DNA of 64,000 nt from Flavobacteriales bacterium (GCA_016721825.1 JADKHI010000002.1:656745-720744); one strand, 5' to 3'. Shown: positions 50,946 to 60,492, counted from the stretch's first letter. Notes: generated by a model from the letters alone, not told the origin. Made by a program: numbers and translations.

Positions 50946-52940
50946 ATGGGTAACTACGCGCACGGACACCTGAGCAAGGTGACCATCGGCACCTTGTTGG
51001 TCGCACTGGGCATCATCTATGGTGACATCGGTACATCGCCCTTGTACGTGTTCAAGGCCATCATTGACACACGGGTGATCACTGAGCAGCTTGTGCTGGG
51101 GGGTATCAGCTGTGTGTTCTGGACGCTGACCATTCAGACCACCTTCAAGTACATCCTGCTCACGCTCCATGCGGACAACCGCGGTGAAGGTGGGATCTTC
51201 TCGCTGTACGCGCTGGTGCGCAGGTTCGGCAAGTGGATCTACATCCCCACCATCCTGGGCGCCGCCACCTTGCTGGCCGACGGCATTATCACCCCTCCCA
51301 TTTCCGTGTCATCCGCAGTGGAAGGTCTGGGCGGCGTAAAGGCCTTTGAGGGGATCATTGCCCCAGGCAACAACCTCACGGTCACCATCGTGATCATCAT
51401 CCTGTCCTTCCTCTTCTTCTTCCAACGCTTCGGGACCAAAGTGGTGGGTGCCACGTTCGGCCCCATGATGTTCGTGTGGTTCACCATGCTATTCGTGCTA
51501 GGTGCCATAAGCGTAGCGCAGGATCCCTGGGTTCTTCGGGCGCTCAGCCCTCATTATGCCTATGACCTACTGGTTAACTACCCGCATGGGTTCTGGTTGC
51601 TTGGAGCGGTGTTCCTGTGCACGACCGGGGCGGAAGCGCTTTACAGTGACCTGGGCCACTGCGGCAGGAAGAACATCCAGGTGAGCTGGATCTATGTGAA
51701 AACGGCATTGATCGTGAATTACATGGGACAGGGCGCATGGCTGCTTCGTGAAGGCGGCCACACGTTGGACGGTCGGAACCCCTTCTATGAGCTGATGCCC
51801 CACTGGTTCCTGCTGATCGGCGTTGTGATCGCCACCATGGCCGCCATCATCGCCAGCCAGGCCTTGATCAGTGGTTCCTTCACCCTGATCAGCGAGGCCA
51901 TCACCATGAACTTCTGGCCCCGGGTGCGGATCAAGTTCCCCACGGATATCCGCGGTCAGATCTACATCCCCAGCGTGAACTGGCTGCTCTGGGTGGGCTG
52001 CGTGGGCATCATGCTCATCTTCCGCAACAGCGGGGACATGGAGCACATCTACGGTTTCTTCATCACCCTGGCCATGTTGATGACCACCACCCTGATGTTC
52101 GGGTACCTGCGGTTCGTTCGTCACTGGAACCTCGTGCTCGTTATGCTGATCATGGCCGTGTTCTTCAGTGTGGAGATCGCCTACTTCATCGCGAACGCTG
52201 TGAAGATCCTTGAACGTCCGTGGTTCGTGTTCAGTGTGCTTGCTCTTGTGGCAGTGATGTTCGTGTGGTTCCGCGCCCGGAAGATCACCAACCGCTTCAT
52301 CGAGTTCGCCCACTTGCCGGACTATGCCCAGAAGCTGAAGGAACTGAGCAACGACAAGGAGATCCCGAAGTGCGCCACGCACCTGGTGTACCTCACCAAG
52401 GCCGACCGCCCCATCAACGTGGAGAAGCAGGTGATCGACTCCCTGCTGAGCCGCAAGGTGAAACGGGCGGACATCTACTGGTTCCTGCACGTGAACTACA
52501 CGGACGAGCCGTACACGATGCAATACCGGGTGATGGAACTGGTGGACGACAAGGTGATCCGCGTGGATTTCGACCTCGGCTTCCGCGTTCAGCCTCGCAT
52601 CAACAAGCTCTTCCGTCGCGTGCTGGAGGAAATGGACGCCAACAACGAACTACAGTTCAAGAACAAGTACGAGTCCATCCAGAAAGGGGACTTCCACACG
52701 GACATCAGTTACGTGCTGATGGAGCGTTTCCTTTCCGTGGAGAACGAGTTCACCATGCGCGACGACCTGATCCTGGACGCGTACTTCGCCTTGAAGACCC
52801 TCGCCTTGAGCGATCGCGAGGCCTTCGGCCTGGACCCCAACGTGACCGTGGTGGAACAGGTGCCGCTCGTGATCCAGACCGCGCGTGAATTGCCGCTCAA
52901 GCGGTCCGTTCCGAAGGGAAAGACGAAGTCGCAGGACTGA
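50946..52940 (+). CDS. kup: Potassium uptake protein, KUP/HAK/KT family
   Basis: A 664-residue proton-coupled potassium importer. The family start is GIIYGDIGTSPLYVFKAI, followed by about twelve membrane helices with DNRGEGGIFSLYALVRR, ADGIITPPISVSSAVEGL and TGAEALYSDLGHCGR. The C-terminal ~200 residues are cytoplasmic. It is predicted to sit in the inner membrane. The ATG at 50946 is preferred over the upstream TTG. Confidence 0.95.
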   Translation: MGNYAHGHLSKVTIGTLLVALGIIYGDIGTSPLYVFKAIIDTRVITEQLVLGGISCVFWTLTIQTTFKYILLTLHADNRGEGGIFSLYALVRRFGKWIYIPTILGAATLLADGIITPPISVSSAVEGLGGVKAFEGIIAPGNNLTVTIVIIILSFLFFFQRFGTKVVGATFGPMMFVWFTMLFVLGAISVAQDPWVLRALSPHYAYDLLVNYPHGFWLLGAVFLCTTGAEALYSDLGHCGRKNIQVSWIYVKTALIVNYMGQGAWLLREGGHTLDGRNPFYELMPHWFLLIGVVIATMAAIIASQALISGSFTLISEAITMNFWPRVRIKFPTDIRGQIYIPSVNWLLWVGCVGIMLIFRNSGDMEHIYGFFITLAMLMTTTLMFGYLRFVRHWNLVLVMLIMAVFFSVEIAYFIANAVKILERPWFVFSVLALVAVMFVWFRARKITNRFIEFAHLPDYAQKLKELSNDKEIPKCATHLVYLTKADRPINVEKQVIDSLLSRKVKRADIYWFLHVNYTDEPYTMQYRVMELVDDKVIRVDFDLGFRVQPRINKLFRRVLEEMDANNELQFKNKYESIQKGDFHTDISYVLMERFLSVENEFTMRDDLILDAYFALKTLALSDREAFGLDPNVTVVEQVPLVIQTARELPLKRSVPKGKTKSQD

Positions 52941-52977
52941 GGCGTTACCACGGGCATCCACCTGCATTGCACTGCCG

Positions 52978-53736
52978 ATGAGGATCCCCATACTTCTGGT
53001 CGGCCTGTTGACCGCCACGATCGGTCGCGCTGAAGCACGCTCCATACACGTTGTGGTCGCGCTCTGCGACAATGTGAACCAAGGCATCGTACCGGTGCCC
53101 AAAAGCTTGGGCAACGGCCAGGACAAGGACCACAACCTCTACTGGGGCGCGGCCTATGGCGTGCGGACCTGGTTCGACCGGTCGAAGACCTGGGTGCGCC
53201 AGAAGGTGACCGTGACACTGCCGGAGCATGTGTTGGAACGGTGCATCTGGAAACACACGGGTAGCGGTGCCGTGCTTGTCGCGGACGCCTACGACGGGGC
53301 CTACATCCAACTGGCCACCGAGACCTTCTTCACGTATACCTCTGGGAACAACGCCACCTCCGTGGTCGTGGGTGGAGCGACCGTGCAAGTAGGCGGTGGG
53401 GCCGACCTGATCGCCTACGTGGGCCATGATGGGTTGATGGACTTCGCTGCGCCAACGGTCAAGGCTCCGGCCAACAAGGAGGTCCGGCGGACGATCATTC
53501 TGGCCTGCATCAGCCAACACTACTTCCGGGAGCCCTTGCGGACCACAGGAGCTTCACCGTTGGTTTGGACCACAGGACTGATGGCGCCCGAAGCCTACAC
53601 CTTGGAAGCTGCGATCAGCGCTTGGGTGGGCGGTGCCGATGATGCTGCGGTACGCGAAAAGGCGGCAGCGGCTTACCATGCCTACCAGAAGTGCGGGCTC
53701 AACGCGGCCCGCAAGCTGCTGGTGACCGGTTGGTGA
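52978..53736 (+). CDS. Conserved exported protein, unknown function
   Basis: A 252-residue protein with signal peptide (MRIPILLVGLLTATIGRAEA) and IHVVVALCDNVNQGIVPVPK, GNGQDKDHNLYWGAAYGVRTWF, LIAYVGHDGLMDF and ILACISQHYF. This set of motifs is shared by a family of exported bacterial proteins I have seen without an assigned role. The CxxQ-H and GHDGLMD motifs may form an active site of caspase-like order (His then Cys), an untested idea. Confidence 0.65.
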   Translation: MRIPILLVGLLTATIGRAEARSIHVVVALCDNVNQGIVPVPKSLGNGQDKDHNLYWGAAYGVRTWFDRSKTWVRQKVTVTLPEHVLERCIWKHTGSGAVLVADAYDGAYIQLATETFFTYTSGNNATSVVVGGATVQVGGGADLIAYVGHDGLMDFAAPTVKAPANKEVRRTIILACISQHYFREPLRTTGASPLVWTTGLMAPEAYTLEAAISAWVGGADDAAVREKAAAAYHAYQKCGLNAARKLLVTGW

Positions 53737-53781
53737 TCCCGGTCACGGTGAACCCGTAAAGGTCAGCCCCACCTTTGCCCC

Positions 53782-54195
53782 ATGAACAAGGAGACACACC
53801 TGTCCGTGACCGCTTCGCTGAACGGCGCACCCTATGCCACGACCATCGCCATCCGCGATCACACGATCACGGCCGATGAGCCCTTGGAAGATGGCGGCGC
53901 GGACCTGGGCCCGAAGGCGCACGAGCTGCTCTGCGCTTCCCTAGCAGCCTGCACAGCGATCACGCTTCGCATGTACATCGACCGCAAGCAACTGGCGGTA
54001 CACAAGCTTGAAGTGACCTGCACCATGGACCGCAAGGCCGAGAGCGGCACCGTGGACACCGCATTCCACCTGGCCGTTCATGTGGAAGGCGATCTCGACG
54101 AAGACCAGCGACAGCGCGTACTGCAGATCGCGAAGATGTGTCCGGTCCACAAGACGTTGACGAATCCGATCCGGATCACGGCGGCGCTGGCGTAG
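53782..54195 (+). CDS. OsmC family peroxide-handling protein
   Basis: A 137-residue protein of the OsmC/Ohr fold. The two redox cysteines are in LLCASLAACTAITLRMY and IAKMCPVHKTL. These proteins reduce organic hydroperoxides with thiols. It ends one base before the stop codon of the convergent TerB/J-domain gene. Confidence 0.9.
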   Translation: MNKETHLSVTASLNGAPYATTIAIRDHTITADEPLEDGGADLGPKAHELLCASLAACTAITLRMYIDRKQLAVHKLEVTCTMDRKAESGTVDTAFHLAVHVEGDLDEDQRQRVLQIAKMCPVHKTLTNPIRITAALA

Positions 54196-54196
54196 A

Positions 54197-54967
54197 TCAG
54201 AGCATGCCGCGATCCCGGCGGATGCGCTCGTAAGCGTCCTGCACCTTCCGGAACTTCTCCGCGGCGGCCTTCTGGAACTCCTCGCCCAGGTCCAGCACCT
54301 TGTCGGGATGGTGCTTCATGACCATGCGGCGGTAGGCTTTCTTCACTTCCTCGTCCGTCGCGCCCTGCTCGATCTCCAGGATCTGATAGGCCGTGTTCGA
54401 TGCTGGCTTGCGGAACATGGCGTGGAGCGAGCCGAGATCCTTGTCACTTACACCGATGTAGCCTGCGATCCGCAACAGCATATCCTCTTCGGCACGGTCC
54501 ACCTGCCCGTCGGAATTCGCCAAGCCGATCAGGTAGTGCATGAGCTGCAAGCGCATGGGGTGCGGCATGTTCACCCGCACCTGCTCGCACACTTCGCGAA
54601 GCGGAATGTCCCGTTGCAGCACATCACGCAACAGCCTTAGCAGCTCTGCGGAATGTGCGGGGCCGAACTGGCTGGCGAAGAACTCGCGCACATGGCCGAG
54701 CTCCATGCGGGTCACGCGGCCATCGGCCTTCATCACCGCGGCGGTCAGCACCACCAAGCTGATGGCCACATCGCCGCCCGTGGTCTGCTGGGGACGCTGG
54801 GTCCGTTGTTGCCGGGTGTGCTGGTCGTAACGGTCCTCCACACGCACTTCGGACCGTGGTCCCTGAACACTATCGATGAGGGCCCCTAGCGCAAAGCCCA
54901 CGAGGCCTCCGATGGGACCACCCACTGCCCAGCCCAATCCACCACCGATCCACTTGCTGTAGCTCAT
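54197..54967 (-). CDS. TerB-like and J-domain protein (DjlA type)
   Basis: A 256-residue protein. A glycine-rich hydrophobic N-terminus (GGGLGWAVGGPIGGLVGFALG) may associate with membrane. A TerB-like helical domain follows (VVLTAAVMKADGRVTRMEL... SDGQVDRAEEDMLLRIAGYI), then a C-terminal J-domain with the HPD motif (MKHHPDKVLD). This matches DjlA-like co-chaperones of DnaK. It is the last gene of the LemA - TPM - TPM cluster. Confidence 0.88.
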   Translation of the reverse strand: MSYSKWIGGGLGWAVGGPIGGLVGFALGALIDSVQGPRSEVRVEDRYDQHTRQQRTQRPQQTTGGDVAISLVVLTAAVMKADGRVTRMELGHVREFFASQFGPAHSAELLRLLRDVLQRDIPLREVCEQVRVNMPHPMRLQLMHYLIGLANSDGQVDRAEEDMLLRIAGYIGVSDKDLGSLHAMFRKPASNTAYQILEIEQGATDEEVKKAYRRMVMKHHPDKVLDLGEEFQKAAAEKFRKVQDAYERIRRDRGML

Positions 54968-54970
54968 TCC

Positions 54971-55786
54971 TTACCAGCTTCCCCCGGCTCCCCCACCCCC
55001 AAAACTGCCACCACCGAAGCCTCCGAAACCGCCACCTCCTCCACCACCGCTCCAGCCACCGCCGCCACCGCCCGTGAAACTGTCCCAGCGACCGCTGTGC
55101 TTGCGACGCATCTGGCTCATCAGCAGGTAGGCGGTCCAGAAATCGATGTTGTTCGCGCGGGCATACCCTTTCACGCTCTGGCGCCAGGCCATCACCACCA
55201 GGACAATGACCAGCAGGAAAACTCCGGGGACCAGCAAGGCCGCCCACCATGGCAGGCGGGTGATGCTCTTCTCGTGGTACTCCCCTTTCGCTAGGGCCAT
55301 GAGCGTATCGGTGGCTTTCTCCAAGCCAGCGTCATATTGCCCTTCGCGGAAGCGGGGAATGATCTGCTCTTGCACGATGCGCCCGGCCATGGCATCAGGA
55401 ATGGCGCCTTCCAGGCCGCGACCCGTAGCGATGAAGATCTTGCGTTCACCCGGCGGACCGGTCGGTTTCACCAGTACCACCACACCGTTGTCGAAGCCCT
55501 TGTCACCGATGCCCCAGGCCTCACCCAGCTCCGTCGCGAACTGCCAGGGCTCCATGTCGCACAGATCGTCCACCACCACCACCAGGATGCGGTTGCTCGT
55601 TTCCTGGGCGAAGCGGCGCAGCTTGTTGTCCAAGCGCTCCACATCGTGCGCCTCCAGCAAGGGCGTGAACTGGTAGACCAAGTGGTCCTCGTTCGCAGGC
55701 TTGGCCGGCATGCATGGCTTCTGCGCGGCAAGCCAGGATGCCAACAGCACACCAACAACGAACAGCGCGTGTCGCAAGGCGTTCAT
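54971..55786 (-). CDS. TPM domain membrane protein with glycine-rich tail
   Basis: A 271-residue protein with signal peptide (MNALRHALFVVGVLLASWLA), a TPM domain (RLDNKLRRFAQETSNRILVVVV... GIGDKGFDNGVVVLV), one transmembrane segment (WAALLVPGVFLLVIVLVVM) and a cytoplasmic tail ending in Gly/Ser/Trp repeats (GGGGWSGGGG). It is of the YgcG type. The start codon overlaps the upstream TPM gene. Confidence 0.88.
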   Translation of the reverse strand: MNALRHALFVVGVLLASWLAAQKPCMPAKPANEDHLVYQFTPLLEAHDVERLDNKLRRFAQETSNRILVVVVDDLCDMEPWQFATELGEAWGIGDKGFDNGVVVLVKPTGPPGERKIFIATGRGLEGAIPDAMAGRIVQEQIIPRFREGQYDAGLEKATDTLMALAKGEYHEKSITRLPWWAALLVPGVFLLVIVLVVMAWRQSVKGYARANNIDFWTAYLLMSQMRRKHSGRWDSFTGGGGGGWSGGGGGGGFGGFGGGSFGGGGAGGSW

Positions 55787-56226
55787 CCGAAGCTGATGTC
55801 GTTGGGCAGTTCGTTCCGGTCGTCGCGCTGATACGGGAACAGCGTGTGCAGCTTCTCGCCCACTTGACCGATGGCTTTGCACAGGCCATCCGCGAAGCGG
55901 CCGTGGCTGAAGTCCTCACGCAACAGGGCCAGCACATCGTCCCAGAAACCTTCCGGCACTCGGGCGTTGATGCCGGCATCGCCGATCACCGCGGCTTGGC
56001 GGTCGGCCAGGCTCACGTAGATAAGCACGCCGTTGCGGTCGCGGGTGCGGAACATGCCCAGCTCCTCGAACACGAAGGCCGCATGGTCCAGCACATTGTC
56101 GGTGATGGTGTCGTCCAAGTGGACGCGCACTTCGCCGCTGGTGCGTTCCTCAGCCTTGTGAATGGCCTGGAGCACACGCTCGCGTTCCGCTTCGGAAAGC
56201 AGGTCCTGTGCGGCGATCACGCTCAC
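55783..56226 (-). CDS. TPM domain protein, soluble
   Basis: A 147-residue TPM domain protein without signal peptide. LSEAERERVLQAIHKAEERTSGEVRV opens the domain and NGVLIYVSLADRQAAVIGD is its core. It lies between lemA and the second TPM gene with four-base overlaps on both sides, so the three are translationally coupled. Confidence 0.88.
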   Translation of the reverse strand: MSVIAAQDLLSEAERERVLQAIHKAEERTSGEVRVHLDDTITDNVLDHAAFVFEELGMFRTRDRNGVLIYVSLADRQAAVIGDAGINARVPEGFWDDVLALLREDFSHGRFADGLCKAIGQVGEKLHTLFPYQRDDRNELPNDISFG

Positions 56227-56801
56227 GGGAACTTGATGTCGGGGGCGTTCTCGGAACCGGGCGTCGACGTGAAACCGGTCTTCTCCTTGAAGCCGAAGAT
56301 GCCGGCGAACAGGTTGCCCGGGAAGGTGACGATACGACCGTTGTAGTTGGCCACAGCATCGTTGAAAAGGGCACGCTCACGAGCGATGCGGTTCTCCATG
56401 CCTTCGTACTGCGTCTGGAAATCGCGGAAGCTCTGCACGGCCTGCAAGGTGGGGTAGTTCTCCACGAGCAAGCGGCCGATGGCACCTCCGAGGTTCGCCT
56501 GCGCCTGTTCGAACTGGGCGATCTTCTCGGGCGTCAGGTCATCACCGGTCAGGTTGATGCTGATGGCCTTGCTGCGGGCCTCCACCACGTCCTTCAAGGT
56601 CTGGCTCTCGTAGTTGGCCGCGCCTTTCACGATCTCAACGAGGTTCTTGCTCTTGTCGGCACGGGCCTGATAGGCCACTTGCACCTGTGCCCATTGCTGG
56701 TTCACGGCCACCTCGGCTTTCTTCACCCCGTTGAAGAGGCTGATGGCGTAGAGGACGACCAGGCCGACGACGGCGAGAAGGATGATGGTACTGCGTTTCA
56801 T
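56223..56801 (-). CDS. lemA: LemA family protein
   Basis: A 192-residue protein with one N-terminal anchor (MKRSTIILLAVVGLVVLYAI) and a helical domain with NGVKKAEVAVNQQWAQVQVAYQ and LFNDAVANYNGRIVTFPGNL. LemA proteins are membrane-anchored, of uncertain function, and often encoded with TPM proteins. First gene of the cluster. Confidence 0.92.
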   Translation of the reverse strand: MKRSTIILLAVVGLVVLYAISLFNGVKKAEVAVNQQWAQVQVAYQARADKSKNLVEIVKGAANYESQTLKDVVEARSKAISINLTGDDLTPEKIAQFEQAQANLGGAIGRLLVENYPTLQAVQSFRDFQTQYEGMENRIARERALFNDAVANYNGRIVTFPGNLFAGIFGFKEKTGFTSTPGSENAPDIKFP

Positions 56802-56920
56802 GGAGTGTCTGTGTTCAGGTTGACCGCACGAAGATGGTGACGGACGGCGCAAAGTTGCACAGCCGGTGTCCAGCGCATCCGCAGCTTGGATGAGCGGTCG
56901 GGGACGTACAGGAAGGTCGC

Positions 56921-57847
56921 TTAGCGCCAGATGGCCGTGTGGAACAACCCGTCCGCCCCGACCTGGCCGCGGTACATGCCGCTGCTGTTGAAGTCGAGAA
57001 CGATGTTGCCTAGGTGGTCAACTGCGATCAGCCCGCCCTCACCGTCCAACGGAGGCAGCTTGTCGTGTACCACGATGCGCACGGCCTCTGCCAGACTGAG
57101 GCCCTTGTAGCTCATGAGCGCATGCACGTCGAAGGCCACCACCGCCCGCATGAAGCTCTCGCCATGGCCCGTGCAGCTGATGGCACAGGAGGCATCGTTG
57201 GCATAGGTGCCCGCACCGATGATCGGGCTGTCGCCGATGCGCTGAAAACGCTTATTGGTCATGCCGCCCGTGCTGGTGGCCGCAGCGAGGTGCCCGTTAA
57301 TGTCCAGGGCCACGGCGCCAACGGTTCCGAACTTCTTACCACCATCGCTGTGATCGAGCTGGTAAGCATCAGTTCCCTTCACCTTCATCCACTGATCATA
57401 GCGGAACTGGTCGAAGAAGTACTGATCATCCTCCAGGGGCACCCGCATCTGGTGGGCGAATTCGAAAGCGCCCTGGCCGCTGATCAGCACGTGGCCGCTC
57501 TTGTCCATCACCAGTCGGGCCAAGCCCACCGGGTTCTTCACGTTGTTCACGCCGGCCACGGCACCGGCCCGCAGGTCGACACCGCTCATGATGCTCGCGT
57601 CCATCTCGTGCTGGCCATCGGCATTGAAAACCGCACCGCGACCAGCGTTGAACAGCGGGAAATCCTCCAAGGAACGCACGGCCGCTTCGACGGCATCCAG
57701 CGCAGCACCTCCAGCGCTCAACACAGCATGGCCCGCTTTCAATGCGTCCTCCAAGCCCTGCCGGTAGGCCTTCTCCCGCGTGGGGGGCATATCCTCCTTG
57801 GGAATGGTACCGGCGCCACCGTGGATGGCCAATGCGAAGGTGCTCAT
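56921..57847 (-). CDS. Isoaspartyl peptidase / L-asparaginase (Ntn hydrolase)
   Basis: A 308-residue plant-type asparaginase. It starts LAIHGGAGTIPKEDM. The autocleavage site is before Thr in KKFGTVGAVALDINGHLAAATSTGG; the Thr becomes the catalytic N-terminus. GESFMRAVVAFD and the C-terminal segment fit the family. It degrades beta-aspartyl peptides and asparagine. The start lies 1 base after the stop of the PAP2 gene. Confidence 0.92.
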   Translation of the reverse strand: MSTFALAIHGGAGTIPKEDMPPTREKAYRQGLEDALKAGHAVLSAGGAALDAVEAAVRSLEDFPLFNAGRGAVFNADGQHEMDASIMSGVDLRAGAVAGVNNVKNPVGLARLVMDKSGHVLISGQGAFEFAHQMRVPLEDDQYFFDQFRYDQWMKVKGTDAYQLDHSDGGKKFGTVGAVALDINGHLAAATSTGGMTNKRFQRIGDSPIIGAGTYANDASCAISCTGHGESFMRAVVAFDVHALMSYKGLSLAEAVRIVVHDKLPPLDGEGGLIAVDHLGNIVLDFNSSGMYRGQVGADGLFHTAIWR

Positions 57848-57848
57848 G

Positions 57849-58619
57849 TCAGTGTGGTAGCGGGCTTCTTTCGGAGCGGTGAAAGTAGGGGACCGCCACA
57901 CCGACCACCGCGCCGATCAGGTAACCTGTCAACACGTCCGTGGGGAAATGGCGACCGGCCTTCACGCGCAGGAAGCCCATGGCCGCTGGCAAGGTGGCCG
58001 CCCCGATCCAGGTCGCCGTCTTCAGCCCGGGTGAGGCATCGGAACGTTGAACCATGGCGGCGGTGCTGAAGGTCAGGGCAGCGGTATTCGCCGTATGGCC
58101 GCTCCAAAAACTCACGTAGGCCTTGTCCTCCATGCGGAGGTGCTCGGGGACATCGGGGTTGTAGGCGTAAGGCCTGGGCCGCCCCACCCATTCCTTCACC
58201 ACGTTGGTGAGCCCGCTGGTGAGGAGCACGCTTTCCAAGGTGATGGCGGCGGGCAGCAAAGGCTGTTGGCCGTGTTGGTTAACGAAGCCGAGCGCCAGGG
58301 AGCCCGCAGCGGTCAGTCCGAAAAGCACGTTGCTGGCCTTGTGCGCACCGGGGTCCCATTGCGTCAGTGCGATGCGGTCGATGCCGGGTACTCGAGAAGC
58401 ATCCAGCGGCAGGGTGTGTTGGTGGCTGCCCATGGACTGTACCACGGCCGCACTGTGCAGCACCACCCCAAAGCTCACGAAGCCGATCTCCCGACCGGTG
58501 TTCAGGCTGTGGAAGGTCTGTGCTTGCGCGGTCTGCGTGACGAGCAGGGCCAGAACGGATGCGGCCCGCGCACCATGGAGGAGCGCGGGCCGCAGAAATG
58601 GCTTCTTGAAAATGATCAC
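57849..58619 (-). CDS. PAP2 family phosphatase
   Basis: A 256-residue exported or membrane-linked phosphatase. The three signature motifs are KEWVGRPRPY, SFWSGHTAN and RVKAGRHFPTDVLTG (catalytic His and Asp). Such enzymes dephosphorylate lipid phosphates or undecaprenyl pyrophosphate. The N-terminus carries a signal-like hydrophobic segment. It overlaps the upstream DUF4920 gene by four bases. Confidence 0.9.
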   Translation of the reverse strand: MIIFKKPFLRPALLHGARAASVLALLVTQTAQAQTFHSLNTGREIGFVSFGVVLHSAAVVQSMGSHQHTLPLDASRVPGIDRIALTQWDPGAHKASNVLFGLTAAGSLALGFVNQHGQQPLLPAAITLESVLLTSGLTNVVKEWVGRPRPYAYNPDVPEHLRMEDKAYVSFWSGHTANTAALTFSTAAMVQRSDASPGLKTATWIGAATLPAAMGFLRVKAGRHFPTDVLTGYLIGAVVGVAVPYFHRSERSPLPH

Positions 58620-59116
58620 TGCTTGATCAGAACACCAACGGCCTCAAAGTTCCAGCTGGTCTCGGGCTCGGTGATCTTCTCGATCTCTTCCTTGCTCTTA
58701 CCGGCATCATGTGCGTAGTGTCGCAGAGCGGCCACATCGGTCACTTCCTTGGTGGCCGTGCCTTGCATGATCGCCTCCTTGCCTTCCAGACCATGGGTCG
58801 GCACGAAGAAGCCGTAGTCCTTGAAACGCACCTTCATGGTACCACCGTCAGGCATCTTCACGTCCATCCAGCAGCCTTTCTTGGTGCAACTGGTGATCAC
58901 CTCACAGCTCACCTTGCCGCTGAAGGTGGTCTCATCGCCTGCAGGCTGAATGAACTTGGCCAAGGGCACAGCACCCTCTGTGGAGATCACATCGCCGTAG
59001 CTGGAATAGCCGCGGGGAACGGGTTGTGTAAGGGTGGCTTGCTTCTCATCCTGGGCCAAGGCCGGGATCGTGGTGGCCAGAAGGAGGCCGAACGTAAGGG
59101 CGGTATGGAGTTTCAT
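58616..59116 (-). CDS. DUF4920 exported protein
   Basis: A 166-residue periplasmic protein with signal peptide (MKLHTALTFGLLLATTIPALA). Core motif FSGKVSCEVITSCTKKGCWMD with CTKKGCWM and later FKDYGFFVPTH fits DUF4920. Likely binds metal or a cofactor; role unknown. First gene of the PAP2/asparaginase operon. Confidence 0.85.
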   Translation of the reverse strand: MKLHTALTFGLLLATTIPALAQDEKQATLTQPVPRGYSSYGDVISTEGAVPLAKFIQPAGDETTFSGKVSCEVITSCTKKGCWMDVKMPDGGTMKVRFKDYGFFVPTHGLEGKEAIMQGTATKEVTDVAALRHYAHDAGKSKEEIEKITEPETSWNFEAVGVLIKQ

Positions 59117-59263
59117 GTGTGTCGGTCGAATAGGTCAAAGATCGCCGGATCGCGCGAGGGTACCAAGTCGTTAACAGTTCGTTCACGCTTTCCACTGTGA
59201 TCCATGGAAAGTGCCTGGACCATGCCCGTACGACAGCGCAGCGGACCCACCACCTTTGCGCCC

Positions 59264-59680
59264 ATGGCCAAGGCGCGGATCACCATCGGACGACTGGAGC
59301 ACATCGCCTTGCCCGGCCTTGGGGTGGAACGCGTGCAGGCCAAGGTGGATACCGGGGCCTTCCGCAGCGCTCTCCACTACCAAAAGGTCCGCACCCGCAC
59401 GGTGGATGGCAACAAGCAGCTCGTGGTCACCTTCCTCATGGCCCGCAAGCGCGTCACCATGGTGTTCAAGCGCTTCCAGCGGGTCAGCGTGAAAAGCAGC
59501 AACGGGGAAACGAGCCGGCGCTGGCTCATCAGCACCCGGGTGAAGCTCAACGGGCATACCGTCCGCACCCAGTTCACCCTCTTCGACCGCAGCGACATGA
59601 AGCACCAGGTTCTGCTGGGGCGCAAGTTCCTGCGAGGCCGCTTCGTGGTGGACGTTGCCCTGAAGAACGTGTTGGGGTGA
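59264..59680 (+). CDS. RimK-associated ATP-dependent zinc protease family protein
   Basis: A 138-residue retropepsin-fold protein. ARITIGRLEHIALPGLG opens it, then VQAKVDTGAFRSALH with the DTGA active-site signature, and HQVLLGRKFLRGRFVVD closes it. It is the usual partner of RimK ligases, thought to trim added residues. rimK is encoded 2.1 kb downstream on the other strand. The ATG at 59264 is the family start. Confidence 0.88.
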   Translation: MAKARITIGRLEHIALPGLGVERVQAKVDTGAFRSALHYQKVRTRTVDGNKQLVVTFLMARKRVTMVFKRFQRVSVKSSNGETSRRWLISTRVKLNGHTVRTQFTLFDRSDMKHQVLLGRKFLRGRFVVDVALKNVLG

Positions 59681-59691
59681 AGCCCTTTCCA

Positions 59692-60153
59692 ATGACCGAC
59701 CTCCCCACCTTCAAGCCCCTCGCGCACGCCCATTGCCTTGCTGTGGTGAAGGAGCGCATCGTTGATCTGGAGGCGAACATCCTCGATACCCAACGCTCTT
59801 CGCAAAGCGACACCAAGAGCAGCGCGGGCGACAAGCACGAGACGGGCAGGGCGATGGCGCAGTTGGAGGTCGAGAAACAGCAGGTGAGCCTCGGCAATCT
59901 GATCGCCATGCGCGATGTGTTGGCTCGTCTGGACCCGACCTTACCACACAAGCGGGTGCATGAAGGAGCCTTGGTGCGTACCGATCGCGGCCTGTTCTAC
60001 ATCGCAGTCGGACTGGGCCGCCTGATGGTGGACGGTCAGGAGGTGCTGGTGATGAGCCCACAGGCGCCGTTGGCCGAGGCTCTGCAGCGCACACCGATCG
60101 GCGGCACGGCGCATTTCAATGGCGTGGCGCATGTGGTGGTGGATGTTTGTTGA
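59692..60153 (+). CDS. GreA-like C-terminal domain protein (often misnamed 3-oxoacyl-ACP synthase)
   Basis: A 153-residue protein. Residues ~15-75 form a coiled coil with ETGRAMAQLEVEKQQ; residues ~85-150 form a FKBP-like strand domain (GALVRTDRGLFYIAVGLG, LVMSPQAPLAEAL). The layout matches a Bacteroidota family related to transcript cleavage factor GreA. It lies 11 bases after the RimK-associated protease gene. Confidence 0.75.
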   Translation: MTDLPTFKPLAHAHCLAVVKERIVDLEANILDTQRSSQSDTKSSAGDKHETGRAMAQLEVEKQQVSLGNLIAMRDVLARLDPTLPHKRVHEGALVRTDRGLFYIAVGLGRLMVDGQEVLVMSPQAPLAEALQRTPIGGTAHFNGVAHVVVDVC

Positions 60154-60185
60154 GCTCGATCGTCGCATCTTCAGCCACACGGACC

Positions 60186-60485
60186 ATGGCGAACAACACC
60201 TCCCAGCACATCCTGAACACGGCAGCGAACCTGCTCGGGTTCTGCCTCTTCGTGATCACCTCATTGCACGTTTCCAACAGGACCGAAGCGGGTCTCATCG
60301 ATGAGATCACCTCCGTTGTGGCCCTCCTGCTCACGTGCTCGTGCTTCTTCTCCTTCCTTTCGATCCGCACGGCATCGCCTGTTCGGGAGAAACGCTTGGA
60401 GCAGTTCGCCGACGTGTTCTTCGTGACCTCTCTGGTCGGGATCCTCATAGTCATACTGCTCATCACCTTCAATTTCGTGCACTGA
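60186..60485 (+). CDS. Small integral membrane protein (99 aa)
   Basis: A 99-residue protein with three hydrophobic segments, starting MANNTSQHILNTAANLLGFCL and ending LVGILIVILLITFNFVH. The loop ISIRTASPVREKRLEQFADV separates the last two. Similar small proteins are common in Flavobacteriales; no role known. Seven bases before the next gene. Confidence 0.65.
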   Translation: MANNTSQHILNTAANLLGFCLFVITSLHVSNRTEAGLIDEITSVVALLLTCSCFFSFLSIRTASPVREKRLEQFADVFFVTSLVGILIVILLITFNFVH

Positions 60486-60492
60486 ACACGCC

